DNA from: Nostoc sp. S13
GTDB lineage: Bacteria > Cyanobacteriota > Cyanobacteriia > Cyanobacteriales > Nostocaceae
Direction of reading: 5' to 3'
Length of the DNA: 40,841 bases
NCBI RefSeq assembly: GCF_029379315.1
Contig: NZ_JAQYWQ010000062.1
Location: forward strand, 1 to 40,841
The notes beneath the pieces were generated by a model. The model was not told where the DNA came from, did no database searches, and was given only the letters and a program-made list of their open reading frames with translations. The translations under genes were made by a program, and so were the position numbers. Shown here one piece after another: positions 1-8,950 of the stretch (its first letter is position 1; each line of letters opens with the position of its first letter).

Positions 1-80
1 CCAATGCCCAATGCCCAATGCCCAATGCCCAATGCCCAATGCCCAATGCCCAATGACAAATGACAAATGACAAATGACAA
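1..80. repeat. Heptamer short tandem repeats (STRR)
   Basis: About seven copies of CCCAATG run into about four copies of ACAAATG. The array ends directly at the start codon at 81, so ATG triplets recur every 7 nt (53, 60, 67, 74, 81), each in a different frame. Heptamer repeats of this kind are typical of heterocystous cyanobacteria. Confidence 0.9.
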
Positions 81-1619
81 ATGAATAAAAAGTGGTTCCG
101 AATTGGAATGGTGAGTGTATTTATTCTCTCAGTTGCCTTACGGTTTTGGGGGCTGGAGCGATTCAACACTCTGGTATTTGATGAAGTTTATTTTGCTAAA
201 TTCGGTAATAATTATCTCACGCATACGCCATTTTTTAATGCTCATCCGCCGCTAAGTCAATATATTATTGGTATCGGCATTTGGATTGGTAGTCACATTC
301 CTTTTGGGCACGATACGGTAAATGGGCTGACAGGTTCAATGCGATCGCCTTGGACTTATCGTTGGTTAAATGCCCTCACAGGCTCATTTATCCCTTTAGT
401 TGTTGCTGCGATCGCTTATCAATTGAGTTATCGCCGTATCTTTGCAATCCTTGCAGGTTTGTTCACGGCTTGTGATGGCATCTTTCTAGTTGAATCTCGC
501 TATGCTTTAAGTAATATTTATATCGTTATCTTTGGTTTGTTAGGGCACTGGTTTTTATTATTGGCATTAGATAATCAAAATCGGCGGCGTTCTTTTTGGT
601 TAGTTTTTGCTGGCATTACTTTTGGTGCGTCAGTCGGTACTAAGTGGAATGGTTTATGGTTCCTGTCAGGTGCTTATCTAATTTGGATAGCAGCTTGGGT
701 AATTCATTTGATACATTCTTTTCCTAACTCCAAATTCTTTTTTACATCTCCCTTGTTGAAGGAGGCAGAAGGCAGAAGTCAGGAGTCAGAATTCAGGAGG
801 CAGGAGGCAGAAGTTAATACTTATTCTCCCTCATCCCCCTCATCTCAGACACCGTTACAAAACTTGACTCAGCTAAACATTTTTCAGATGCTGTTTTATT
901 TAGGAATTATCCCAGCTTTTATCTACAGCATCATCTGGATTCCCCACCTTCAACTAGATAAAACATATGGATTTATTGCAGTACATCAACAAATTTTGAA
1001 GTTTCACTTACATTTAGGTGGCAATAGTCCTAATGTCCACCCTTATTGTGCTGCCTGGTACAAATGGCCGTTGATGACTCGACCAATGGCATATTATTAT
1101 CAAACAGCTGAAAGTATCACCGAACCTTTACCTGTGATGGGGCCACCTTTACCTGCTGGTGCTGGACAAGTTGTTTATGATGTCCATGCAATGGGAAATC
1201 CATTTTTGTGGTGGTTTGGTGTTGCTGCCATGTTGTTTTTAATCGGGATGCTGGTGTCACAAGTCGTGATTTTTTGGGTTAAGGAAAAGCGTTTTTCTAC
1301 GAAAGCAACTCTAAGTGTTGATACTTGGATTGCCTTGTATTTAGTTATAAATTATGCTGCTAATTTATTACCTTGGGTGAAAGTGACAAGGTGCGTTTTT
1401 ATCTACCACTATATGTGTGCAGTGGTGTTTATATTTTTAGCGATCGCTTGGTTTGTTGATCAGTGTCTTCGCAGTTATTATCAACAACTCCGGGCGGTAG
1501 GTGTCACTATTACTTTTATCATTCTGGTTGCTTTCATTTTCTGGATGCCCATTTATTTGGGTTTACCTCTCTCCCCTAACGGTTATAAGCTGCGAATGTG
1601 GTTTAACTCTTGGATTTAA
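81..1619 (+). CDS. GT39-like membrane glycosyltransferase (PMT family)
   Basis: A 512-aa polytopic membrane protein resembling dolichyl-phosphate-mannose protein mannosyltransferases (GT39/PMT clan). These enzymes move a sugar from a polyprenyl-phosphate carrier to a protein or glycan on the outer face of the membrane. After a first membrane segment (residues 8-25) comes the loop with the acidic pair in FDEVYFAKF and then FNAHPPLSQY, both typical of PMT enzymes. Many hydrophobic segments follow, and PWVKVTRC lies near the C-terminus. The start codon sits inside a heptamer repeat and no Shine-Dalgarno is visible. Residues about 226-256 are low-complexity (Glu, Gln, Arg, then Ser, Pro) and are encoded by a short-repeat tract, apparently an in-frame insertion into a loop. 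The family is clear; the substrate is not. Confidence 0.85.
   Translation: MNKKWFRIGMVSVFILSVALRFWGLERFNTLVFDEVYFAKFGNNYLTHTPFFNAHPPLSQYIIGIGIWIGSHIPFGHDTVNGLTGSMRSPWTYRWLNALTGSFIPLVVAAIAYQLSYRRIFAILAGLFTACDGIFLVESRYALSNIYIVIFGLLGHWFLLLALDNQNRRRSFWLVFAGITFGASVGTKWNGLWFLSGAYLIWIAAWVIHLIHSFPNSKFFFTSPLLKEAEGRSQESEFRRQEAEVNTYSPSSPSSQTPLQNLTQLNIFQMLFYLGIIPAFIYSIIWIPHLQLDKTYGFIAVHQQILKFHLHLGGNSPNVHPYCAAWYKWPLMTRPMAYYYQTAESITEPLPVMGPPLPAGAGQVVYDVHAMGNPFLWWFGVAAMLFLIGMLVSQVVIFWVKEKRFSTKATLSVDTWIALYLVINYAANLLPWVKVTRCVFIYHYMCAVVFIFLAIAWFVDQCLRSYYQQLRAVGVTITFIILVAFIFWMPIYLGLPLSPNGYKLRMWFNSWI
761..824. repeat. Short repeat tract inside the GT39-like gene
   Basis: Degenerate units such as GGAGGCAGAA, AGTCAGGAGTCAGAATTC and GGAGGCAG run through the reading frame without breaking it. 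The same motif types occur between genes here (13823-13845, 32431-32475), so this looks like intergenic repeat sequence captured in a coding region. Confidence 0.75.
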
Positions 1620-2372
1620 TTAAAGGGGCATTGTGCATTAGGTATGGGAAGAATAATCTTAGTACAACATTTTATTAACGGGACTTAAACATTTTTGGGG
1701 TATAAACAAGCCTCAAACCCATATAGGGCAAGGAAAATACACCAAAGACTCAAAAATGCTAGAAACTCAGATATGTAAAGAAACTAGGCAAATCGATGTC
1801 AAAGTCTCTGTATATATACATTTGATGCTTTTTTAGGGCTACTTTTTGTCTAAGTCCCATTAATTCGTAGTGCATTAAATTTAGCAAGACTCTGCGCTCC
1901 TTTGGGCTTCCTTTACGTAGCGTTCAGTAAGCCGCTTTGCGTCTACCTCTGCGTTGAAAAAAGCTACGATTTTACGCAAAGCAGTACTTAGCAATGTTAT
2001 TAAGTATTCACTACCGGGCAGCATAGTTCGATACGCTGCTGTTATGCGTGGTCTATTCAATTGAAAACTGCTCTCAAAGGAATTTTCATCCGTGGTAACG
2101 GCGATTCTGCTATAACTTTTTTCTCTGTAAAAAAAAAATATCTTTACAAAAACTTTATTAAAATTCAGCGACTATTTTCGGAATTTATAAATAGGATTTG
2201 TAGCCTAGTTTTATACTACAAAAGTAATACGTAAAACCTTGTTGTTAAAAATATTACTTATTAAAATTAAATTTGTTGCATAAAATAAAAAAACAAAACG
2301 TAATAAGTATTACAGCTACAAGGAAAAATTAGCTTTTGTATATCTCTACTTAGATGACATAAGTGTCAAGGT
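1620..2372. other. Gene-free interval, AT-rich
   Basis: No convincing gene. The stretch 1860-1990 holds degenerate dispersed-repeat sequence (for example TTTACGTAGCGTTCAGTAAG). The part from 2100 to 2372 is very AT-rich with an A9 run near 2130, and probably carries the promoter of the HTH gene. I could not define -35 and -10 boxes with confidence. Confidence 0.5.
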
Positions 2373-2468
2373 ATGCCTCATTTAGAAGACATTCGGATGT
2401 CTAAAAAACTAGTTAATTGTACGTGTATATCCGACTACCAAATGAAAAGTGAAATAAAATATACAAAT

Positions 2469-3137
2469 ATGACTAACAGTAAGTATTTAACATCATTTCA
2501 ACGGAAATTACTGTTAGGAAGTTTGGAAAAAAGTTTACCTGAATCTTACCGACAGCGGATTGAAATCATGTTGTTGGCAGATGAGGGAAAAACTCAAAGG
2601 TCAATTTGTCAAATTTTGGGGTGTTGTCCAGCAACAGCACGGCATTGGATGCACATAGCCCGGACGGGGATGGCACACCAATGGCAAGATTGCCCCATTG
2701 GTCGCCCGAAAGCAATAAATGACCAGTATTTAGAACGTTTGAAAGAACTGCTTAGTAGTAGTCCCCGCGATCATGGCTATGTTTTTCGACGGTGGACAAC
2801 AAACTGGCTGGGGAAACATCTGACAAAAGAATTTGGGATTGAGGTGAGCGATCGCCATATCAAGCGACTGCTCAAACAGATGGGGTTATCAACACGACCA
2901 AAACCCAGCAATGCTGAACAGGCTCAAGGTTGCAAAATTTTGATTACTGACCTTAAATCCACAACTATTCCCGATAATTCTGAATTGTTACCTATTAACT
3001 TTGCAAAATTTGGAAAAGATGTAGACATTCATGGCGCAAGATATATCCGCTCAGTTGGTTTCTCTGGAACAGTTCAACAATACTTTGGGTTATTCTCTTT
3101 CGACAGAGGAATTTCAACACTGTCTTCAACAAGTTAA
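2469..3137 (+). CDS. Helix-turn-helix protein upstream of C39 exporter
   Basis: About 222 aa from the ATG at 2469 (MTNSKYLTSFQRKLLL). Upstream in-frame ATGs at 2373 and 2397 are open, but that extra segment is low in coding character. The N-terminal half has a helix-turn-helix resembling IS630/Tc1-type transposase DNA-binding domains (EGKTQRSICQILGCCPATAR). A second winged-helix-like part follows (YVFRRWTTNWLGKHLTKEFG then VSDRHIKRLLKQMGLSTR). No catalytic DDE domain follows, so it is a stand-alone DNA-binding protein, possibly a domesticated transposase N-terminus acting as regulator. Its last 107 nt overlap the exporter gene in another frame, so the last 35 or so residues may be out of their original frame. 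Such HTH genes recur beside exporters of this type in Nostoc relatives, from memory. Confidence 0.7.
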   Translation: MTNSKYLTSFQRKLLLGSLEKSLPESYRQRIEIMLLADEGKTQRSICQILGCCPATARHWMHIARTGMAHQWQDCPIGRPKAINDQYLERLKELLSSSPRDHGYVFRRWTTNWLGKHLTKEFGIEVSDRHIKRLLKQMGLSTRPKPSNAEQAQGCKILITDLKSTTIPDNSELLPINFAKFGKDVDIHGARYIRSVGFSGTVQQYFGLFSFDRGISTLSSTS

Positions 3138-5760
3138 ATTTATTAACCCGAAAGTCGGCAAATTCTGGCAAGCAACCGATAACCAACCAGGAATTTATAT
3201 TGCGATCGCTGGTAAGGTCAGGTTGCTCTCTAGCGCCGATGAGTTAATCGCTACTTTGGAGGCAGGTGACTCATTTGGGGAATTTACCTTGTTTAAGGAG
3301 GGTGACTTTAAAGTTTACGCTGCCAGGGCTTCACTCAACTTGCAACTGGGCTTTGTTCCGGGTGAAGTGTTGTGGCCATTGATGGCTAAATATCCCCAAA
3401 TTCGGGAGCATTTATGGGCTAAGGCACTATCTCGTAATCCCCAAGAGGTGGACTCAGATAACCCCCCAGTAGTGGCATCTGACTCAAAACGGGTGCATAA
3501 AACGAAGGTTTTGTCAACCTCAGCAGTAGAGCCACGCCAGAAAAAGATTAGCAAAGCCTATTTTCCCAACTCCACGCAGCGAGTCGGGCATTTATTACAG
3601 CGTGTGATTCGGCGCTATCCGTTTTTTGCCCAACAGAGTGGATCGGATTGCGGTGCAGCTTGTTTAGTGATGGTGTCTCGCTATTGGGGGAAAAACTTTA
3701 GTGTAAATCGCCTGCGGGATATCGCCAATGTTGACCGCAATGGCTCGTCGTTGCGGGGGTTATCGGCGGCGGCAGAAAGCATTGGGTTTGCGACGCGACC
3801 TGTAAAAGCGAGTCTTGACCAATTGGTGAAGCAAAAATTGCCTGCGATCGCCCACTGGGAGGGAAAGCATTACATTGTTGTCTACGAAATTACTCCCAAA
3901 CACGTTATTGTAGCCGACCCCGCGATCGGGCAACGCAGCCTCAGCCACGCCGAATTTAAAGCCAACTGGACTGGTTACACATTGCTGCTGCAACCGACAG
4001 CCATGCTAAAAGATACCAAAGAGACTTCTACTCCTTTTTGGCAATTCTTTGAATTGATCAAGCCTCACTCTTTAGTGATGCTGGAAGTGTTTGTCGCTTC
4101 CTTATTTATCCAGATTTTTGGACTTGTTACTCCCTTATTTACCCAGTTAATTTTAGACCGCGTAGTGGTGCAGCGTTCTGAACTAACCTTAACGGCCGTG
4201 GGGTTAGGGTTACTGATTTTTAGTTTATTCCGGGTGGCGATGACAGGGTTGCGGCAATATCTGTTAGACCATACAGCGAATAAGCTCGATTTAGCACTGA
4301 TTGTGGGATTTATTCGCCATACCCTGCGGCTACCCTTGAGTTACTTTGAGTCCCGTTATGTAGGGGATATTATCTCTCGTGTACAGGAAAACCGCAAAAT
4401 TCAACGCTTCCTCTCCGGTGAGGCGTTGTCCATTCTGCTGGATTTAGTCACTGTCTTTATCTATTTAGGATTGATGTTTTGGTACAGCTGGAAAATGGCA
4501 TTACTGGTATTAGTGATTGTACCGCCTTTTTTCCTGCTAGCATTGATTGCCACACCTTTTTTACAAAAGATTTCTCGGGAAATCTTTAATGCTGTTGCCA
4601 ATGAAAGTAGCTATCTGATTGAAGCCCTTTCTGGTGTGCGAACAGTTAAGTCCACAGCAGTGGAACAGACAGTGCGTTGGCATTGGGAAGAGTTATTAAG
4701 TAAGGAAGTAAAAACTAACTTTTCTGGGCAAGTTATCAGCAATCGGCTGCAAATATTCAGCAACACAATTGAAGCAGTGGTAACTACCGTCTTGCTGTGG
4801 TTTGGGGCGTACCAAGTGATTCACAACGAGTTAACCATTGGGCAACTGGTGGCATTTAATATGCTGCTGGGAAATATTATTACACCCTTTCAACGATTAA
4901 CAGTTTTGTGGAATCAATTGCAAGAAGTGGTAATTGCCGTAGAACGCATTAATGATGTGTTGGATGCGGAACCAGAAGAGGATTTGCAGCATCAGGCGCG
5001 GCAATCTTTACCACCCATTCAAGGTAACATTCGCTTTGATAACGTGACATTTCGCTATCACCCTGAAAGCGATATTAATGTTTTAGAAAATCTCAGTTTT
5101 GAAATACATAGCGGGCAAATGGTAGCCCTGGTAGGGCGGAGTGGTTCAGGGAAAACCACGATTTCTAAGCTGGTTTTGGGATTATATCCCCCCACAGATG
5201 GCAAAGTCTTGATTGATGGGCATGATATTACCAGTCTTTCGTTGCGTTCTCTACGCGAGCAGGTTGGGGTAGTTGACCAAGATACCTTTTTGTTTGGCGG
5301 AACGATTCGGGAAAATATTAGCTTGGCACATCCTGGGGCCACTTTAGCAGAGATTATTGAAGCGGCGCGATTGGCGGGTGCTGATGAGTTTATTAAAAAG
5401 TTACCTATGGGTTATGAAACCCAGATTGGTGAAGGAGGGGGGATGTTATCTGGAGGACAGCGACAAAGAATTGCGATCGCGAAAGCGTTGTTAGGCAATC
5501 CCAAGTTGTTGGTTTTGGATGAAGCGACTTCCCATCTTGATGCAGAGTCAGAAAGGATTATTCAGACTAATTTAAACACAATTCTCAAAGGCAGAACCAC
5601 CTTAGTAATCGCCCATCGTCTTTCAACTGTGCGTCATGCAGATTTGATTTTGGTGCTGGATCGCGGCGTGTTGATTGAGAGTGGGACTCACCAAGAGTTG
5701 ATGGCGAAGCGGGGACATTATTTTTATCTCAATCATCAGCAGATGGATGTTGCAGGATGA
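3031..5760 (+). CDS. C39-peptidase ABC exporter with N-terminal cNMP-like domain
   Basis: A 909-aa bacteriocin/RiPP exporter of the peptidase-containing ABC family: it cuts leaders after a double glycine and pumps the core across the inner membrane. Order of domains: a cyclic-nucleotide-binding-like fold (residues about 25-135, with GDSFGEFTL), a linker, a C39 cysteine protease with Cys207 in QQSGSDCGAACL, His280 in WEGKHYIVVY and Asp296 in VADPA, a membrane domain (about 340-640), and an ATPase with Walker A GRSGSGKTT (about 702), signature LSGGQ (806-810), Walker B LLVLDEAT (Asp830, Glu831) and the IAHR switch. All catalytic residues are present. An in-frame stop at 3022-3024 supports a start at 3031. 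The HlyD-like gene downstream and five GG-leader peptides in the locus point to those peptides as substrates. Confidence 0.93.
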   Translation: MAQDISAQLVSLEQFNNTLGYSLSTEEFQHCLQQVKFINPKVGKFWQATDNQPGIYIAIAGKVRLLSSADELIATLEAGDSFGEFTLFKEGDFKVYAARASLNLQLGFVPGEVLWPLMAKYPQIREHLWAKALSRNPQEVDSDNPPVVASDSKRVHKTKVLSTSAVEPRQKKISKAYFPNSTQRVGHLLQRVIRRYPFFAQQSGSDCGAACLVMVSRYWGKNFSVNRLRDIANVDRNGSSLRGLSAAAESIGFATRPVKASLDQLVKQKLPAIAHWEGKHYIVVYEITPKHVIVADPAIGQRSLSHAEFKANWTGYTLLLQPTAMLKDTKETSTPFWQFFELIKPHSLVMLEVFVASLFIQIFGLVTPLFTQLILDRVVVQRSELTLTAVGLGLLIFSLFRVAMTGLRQYLLDHTANKLDLALIVGFIRHTLRLPLSYFESRYVGDIISRVQENRKIQRFLSGEALSILLDLVTVFIYLGLMFWYSWKMALLVLVIVPPFFLLALIATPFLQKISREIFNAVANESSYLIEALSGVRTVKSTAVEQTVRWHWEELLSKEVKTNFSGQVISNRLQIFSNTIEAVVTTVLLWFGAYQVIHNELTIGQLVAFNMLLGNIITPFQRLTVLWNQLQEVVIAVERINDVLDAEPEEDLQHQARQSLPPIQGNIRFDNVTFRYHPESDINVLENLSFEIHSGQMVALVGRSGSGKTTISKLVLGLYPPTDGKVLIDGHDITSLSLRSLREQVGVVDQDTFLFGGTIRENISLAHPGATLAEIIEAARLAGADEFIKKLPMGYETQIGEGGGMLSGGQRQRIAIAKALLGNPKLLVLDEATSHLDAESERIIQTNLNTILKGRTTLVIAHRLSTVRHADLILVLDRGVLIESGTHQELMAKRGHYFYLNHQQMDVAG

Positions 5761-5803
5761 AAGAAGAGGACAAAGAGGAAGCTTTTTTTGTCTACCCACT
5801 CCT

Positions 5804-5939
5804 AATACGGTTCGGATAAGACTTGATCCTCCCGCCTGCGGCGACCCCCTTTTTAAGGGAGTAATAAAAATAAAAAGTCCCCCTTTTTAAGGGGGGTTGG
5901 GGGATCTCCTCAAGCCAAACACATTAACCAAACCGTATT
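5804..5939. repeat. MITE-like element between exporter and adaptor genes
   Basis: A 136-bp block bounded by the inverted repeat AATACGGTT / AACCGTATT. The interior has two near-palindromic CCCCCTTTTTAAGGG units, a motif that recurs near 22455-22515. It carries no ORF. It separates two genes that are expected to work together and shifts the plausible start of the downstream gene to 5980. Confidence 0.65.
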
Positions 5940-5979
5940 GTCCCCACTGCCAAAATCAAAAATTGATATCAGGAAAATC

Positions 5980-7503
5980 ATGCCAAACACATTGAATGGA
6001 AAGATTCAAACCCAAATCTATGAAATAGAACAACGCAAAGAAATTTTCACGGAACAAACACCTGCTAGATCATCTGATGATTGGGCTGATGCAACCAAGG
6101 ATTTACTTGATAGCTTGCCCCAAGTTTGGACAAGGGGATTACTGTATTTTTTGGTGGTGTTTGTGTCGATAATTTTACCTTGGGCGATGCTATCTAAAGT
6201 GGATGAAACGGGTACAGCAACAGGGCGACTTGAGCCAAAGGGAAAGACGGTTAGGCTGGATGCTGCTGTGGCGGGTACTGTTGCTGAAATTCGGGTAAAG
6301 GAAGGTGATTCAGTTAAAGTTGGGCAGACTTTGTTGGTATTGGAATCAGAGTTAGTTAAAGCGGACTTACGGCAGGCACAGGAGAAATTGGAGGGACAAT
6401 TAAATCGACTTTCTCAGTTAAATTCATCTAAAAGTCAGTTAATTGTATCTTTGACAACTCAACAGCAACAAAATCAATCTCAACAGTTAGAAAAGCAGTC
6501 TCAAATTGATCAAGCACGAGAGAATATGAATACTCTAAGGAATTCATACGACTTACAAAAAGACGAAAAATTAGCTCAAGTCGATCAGGCACGGCAAACT
6601 CTTGAGCATAGTAAAACTGCTAATAAGTTAGTAAACAGTACTTTGGCGAGTACCGAGCGCGAAGTTGAACGCTATCGCAGTCTTTGGCAGTCAGGGGTTG
6701 TTCCAGAAATTAATGTTATCCAGAAGCAAGATATAGCTAAAGACAAGCAACAGTTATACGAACAAAATCAGTCAGATATTCAGCAGGCTAAACTACGTTT
6801 GGTAGAACAACAGAGTAGTTATGAGCGGACTATTCGGCAAGCAAATGCAGATATTGAGCAAGCACAGTTACGACTAAAAGAACAGGAAAGGAGTTATCAG
6901 ACCTTAACTCGTTCCAGCAAGCTAGCTCTGCTAAAAATCGACGAACAACAGAAGGATTTGGAGACAGAAATTACTACGCTTCAGGCAGAAATTGCTCAAA
7001 GTAAGAGTCAGATTGTCTCGTTAAACTTTCAGTTAGGACAACGAGAATTAAGAGCCACCGTGAATGGTAGAGTGTTTCAGTTACCAATACAACAGGCTGG
7101 GTCTGTAGTGCAGCCTGGAACAATGATTGCGGAGATTGCACCGCAAGGTTCGCCTTTAATAATTCGAGCGCAAATGGCGACAACTGAGAGTGGTTCTTTA
7201 CGAAGAGGATTGCCAGTTAAGCTAAAATTTGATGCTTATCCGTTTCAAGATTATGGCGTGCTAGAAGGAGAATTGTTAGAGATTTCTCCTACTACCATAG
7301 AGGTGGATACACCTAATGGAAAAGTGGCAGCTTATGAGTTGAAAATTGCCCTAAAACAAAATTGTATTCCCTCAGCTAATAAATGTATTTCTTTGCATCC
7401 TGGGGATACGGCAACAGCTGAGGTAATTGTGCGCCAGCGTCGAATTATTGATTTTCTACTTGACCCGTTTAAGAAGTTGCAGCAGGGAGGTGTGAAATTA
7501 TAG
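5980..7503 (+). CDS. HlyD-family periplasmic adaptor subunit
   Basis: A membrane-fusion protein for type I secretion, bridging the ABC exporter and an outer-membrane TolC-type channel. From the ATG at 5980 it has 507 aa. A TTG at 5938 would add 14 residues but lies in the MITE end, while AGGAAAATC precedes the chosen ATG. One membrane segment near the N-terminus (LLYFLVVFVSIILPWAML) is followed by a biotinyl-lipoyl-like half (AAVAGTVAEIRVKEGDSVKVG), long Gln-rich coiled coils with an insertion of several hairpin helices, the second lipoyl half (LRATVNGRVFQLP) and a beta-barrel end. It follows the C39 exporter by about 220 nt, and both probably serve the RiPP locus. Confidence 0.92.
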   Translation: MPNTLNGKIQTQIYEIEQRKEIFTEQTPARSSDDWADATKDLLDSLPQVWTRGLLYFLVVFVSIILPWAMLSKVDETGTATGRLEPKGKTVRLDAAVAGTVAEIRVKEGDSVKVGQTLLVLESELVKADLRQAQEKLEGQLNRLSQLNSSKSQLIVSLTTQQQQNQSQQLEKQSQIDQARENMNTLRNSYDLQKDEKLAQVDQARQTLEHSKTANKLVNSTLASTEREVERYRSLWQSGVVPEINVIQKQDIAKDKQQLYEQNQSDIQQAKLRLVEQQSSYERTIRQANADIEQAQLRLKEQERSYQTLTRSSKLALLKIDEQQKDLETEITTLQAEIAQSKSQIVSLNFQLGQRELRATVNGRVFQLPIQQAGSVVQPGTMIAEIAPQGSPLIIRAQMATTESGSLRRGLPVKLKFDAYPFQDYGVLEGELLEISPTTIEVDTPNGKVAAYELKIALKQNCIPSANKCISLHPGDTATAEVIVRQRRIIDFLLDPFKKLQQGGVKL

Positions 7504-7654
7504 AAAACCTAACCTCTTCCCTGTGCGTTCGCAAAGCGTGTCTGAATGACACGGAAATCGGCAATGTAGAGACGTTATATATAACGTTTCTATATCCAGG
7601 GAATAAGTCATTATCTCATTTTTAATTGTGTTAACCAAATTTAGGGGAAATATA

Positions 7655-8389
7655 ATGCTACAAGCTATCACTATTACCAACGAAGATATTCTTCAACAAG
7701 TCAAACTATCCTGCAAAATGCCTGAGATAGTTGAGCAGATTGTTAGCCGCAAAGTGATTACATATACTGCTGAAGAAACTGGTATAAAAGTAGAGATAGA
7801 AGAATTACAAAAAGCAGCAGACTTATTCCGTTTAATGAATAAACTTACCAATGCTGAAGAAACATGGGCTTGGCTGGAAAAACATAGTTTGTCTTTAGAT
7901 GATTTTGAAGAAATTGTTTACAGTGGTGTTATTTTTGGAAAGTTAAGCCAACATCTGTTCACAGATAAAATCGAATCATACTTCTTTGAAAATCAATTAG
8001 ACTACGCTGGTGTGGTTATGTATGAGGTTGTTTTAGATGATGAAGACTTAGCGCTGGAACTTTTCTATTCTATTCAAGAAGGTGAAATGAGTTTTTATGA
8101 TGTAGCTCACAAATATATACAGGATACTGAGTTACGGAGAAAAGGGGGATATTTGGGGATAGTGCGTCGCCAAGATTTAAAGCCGGAGATTTCTGCTGCT
8201 GTGTTTGCTGCTACACCGCCTCAAATCCTCAAACCAATAGTGACCTCTAAGGGATTACATCTAATTTTTGTGGAAGAAATTATCCAATCTGAATTGGATA
8301 ATAAACTGCGTAATCAAATTATCACTGATTTGTTTTATGAGTGGATTAAACAACAAATTGAGCCAGTTAAATTAGAGAACTTGCTTTAA
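7655..8389 (+). CDS. PpiC/parvulin-like peptidylprolyl isomerase
   Basis: A 244-aa protein whose C-terminal half is a parvulin-type prolyl isomerase domain (roughly residues 120-215: FYDVAHKYIQDTELRRKGGY, then LGIVRRQDL, then IVTSKGLHLIFVEEI). The N-terminal half is helical, as in SurA-like chaperones. The start at 7655 is favoured by AGGGGA seven nt upstream; a GTG at 7628 is weaker. No signal peptide is seen, so it is probably cytoplasmic. PPIases of this sort commonly accompany C39 exporters in cyanobacteria and may keep Pro-rich precursor cores competent for processing; the nearby core with repeated HPP motifs fits, but that link is inference. Confidence 0.85.
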   Translation: MLQAITITNEDILQQVKLSCKMPEIVEQIVSRKVITYTAEETGIKVEIEELQKAADLFRLMNKLTNAEETWAWLEKHSLSLDDFEEIVYSGVIFGKLSQHLFTDKIESYFFENQLDYAGVVMYEVVLDDEDLALELFYSIQEGEMSFYDVAHKYIQDTELRRKGGYLGIVRRQDLKPEISAAVFAATPPQILKPIVTSKGLHLIFVEEIIQSELDNKLRNQIITDLFYEWIKQQIEPVKLENLL

Positions 8390-8423
8390 AAGCATAAATA
8401 CATAATTTTTTGAGTTTACCTAA

Positions 8424-8450
8424 AAATCCCTCAAGTTAGTTGAGGGATTT
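8424..8450. terminator. Bidirectional hairpin terminator
   Basis: A perfect 11-bp stem AAATCCCTCAA / TTGAGGGATTT with loop GTTAG lies 35 nt after the PPIase stop. It also sits beyond the end of the minus-strand peptide gene at 8505, so it can serve both converging transcripts. Confidence 0.8.
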
Positions 8451-8504
8451 ACTATTATTTAAGCTCTATTTCTCAGGTATAAGTAAAGCCTTTTGTTTTC
8501 GTTA

Positions 8505-8678
8505 CTATAAGTATGCTGGTGGATGAGAATGAACATGAATTATTACGACAGATGTTCCTCCTTTGATGCTGAGAGCATCATTTTCTGACAATTCTGTTAA
8601 CTGATCCAAATAGCTTTCGGAATCAGAAAAAAATTTGCTTCCAGTCACGGACAGATTATCAATTTTGATTGTAGCCAT
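8505..8678 (-). CDS. Double-glycine leader peptide precursor (57 aa)
   Basis: A 57-codon gene read directly from the minus strand. The leader (MATIKIDNLSVTGSKFFSDS, continuing to ENDALSIKGG) ends in Gly-Gly at 40-41 and the predicted core is TSVVIIHVHSHPPAYL. AAAGGAG stands 8-9 nt before the ATG. Leader and upstream region are nearly identical to the neighbour at 8741-8950, so this is a duplicated precursor with a diverged core. The core has Thr and Ser but no Cys. C39 cleavage after GG is expected from the family; the class of mature product is not visible. Confidence 0.85.
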   Translation of the reverse strand: MATIKIDNLSVTGSKFFSDSESYLDQLTELSENDALSIKGGTSVVIIHVHSHPPAYL

Positions 8679-8740
8679 TGCTGTGTCTCCTTTGGAGTTG
8701 TTTATAAGGTTTAAGCTAGAAGTAAAGCCTTTTGTTTTCG

Positions 8741-8950
8741 TTAGATTAAGGCTGGTGGACGATAAGTTGGTGGATGATAAATTGGTGGATGATAAACAGG
8801 GTGAACAATAATTGTTACGACATCTGTTCCTCCTTTGATGCTGAGAGCATCATTTTCTGACAATTCTGTTAACTGATCCAAATAGCTTTCGGAATCAGAA
8901 AAAAATTCGCTTCCAGTCACGGACAGATTATCAATTTTTATTGTAGCCAT
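8741..8950 (-). CDS. Double-glycine leader peptide precursor (69 aa), HPP-rich core
   Basis: A 69-aa precursor with a leader that differs from its tandem copy in very few positions (Glu for Lys at 15) and ends in SIKGG at 37-41. The 28-residue core opens TDVVTIIVHPVY and continues as HPPIY, HPPTY and RPPALI, so it is made of (H/R)-P-x repeats rich in Pro, His and Tyr. It has three Thr and no Cys. AAAGGAG lies 8 nt before the ATG. It is transcribed toward the exporter block. The His/Pro/Tyr pattern could suit metal binding, but that is speculation; what is supported is a GG-cleaved secreted peptide. Confidence 0.88.
   Translation of the reverse strand: MATIKIDNLSVTGSEFFSDSESYLDQLTELSENDALSIKGGTDVVTIIVHPVYHPPIYHPPTYRPPALI

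Noticed and set aside
1..80. Possible CRISPR-like array
   Set aside because: Units are 7 nt with no spacers; these are heptamer tandem repeats. No cas gene is in the window.
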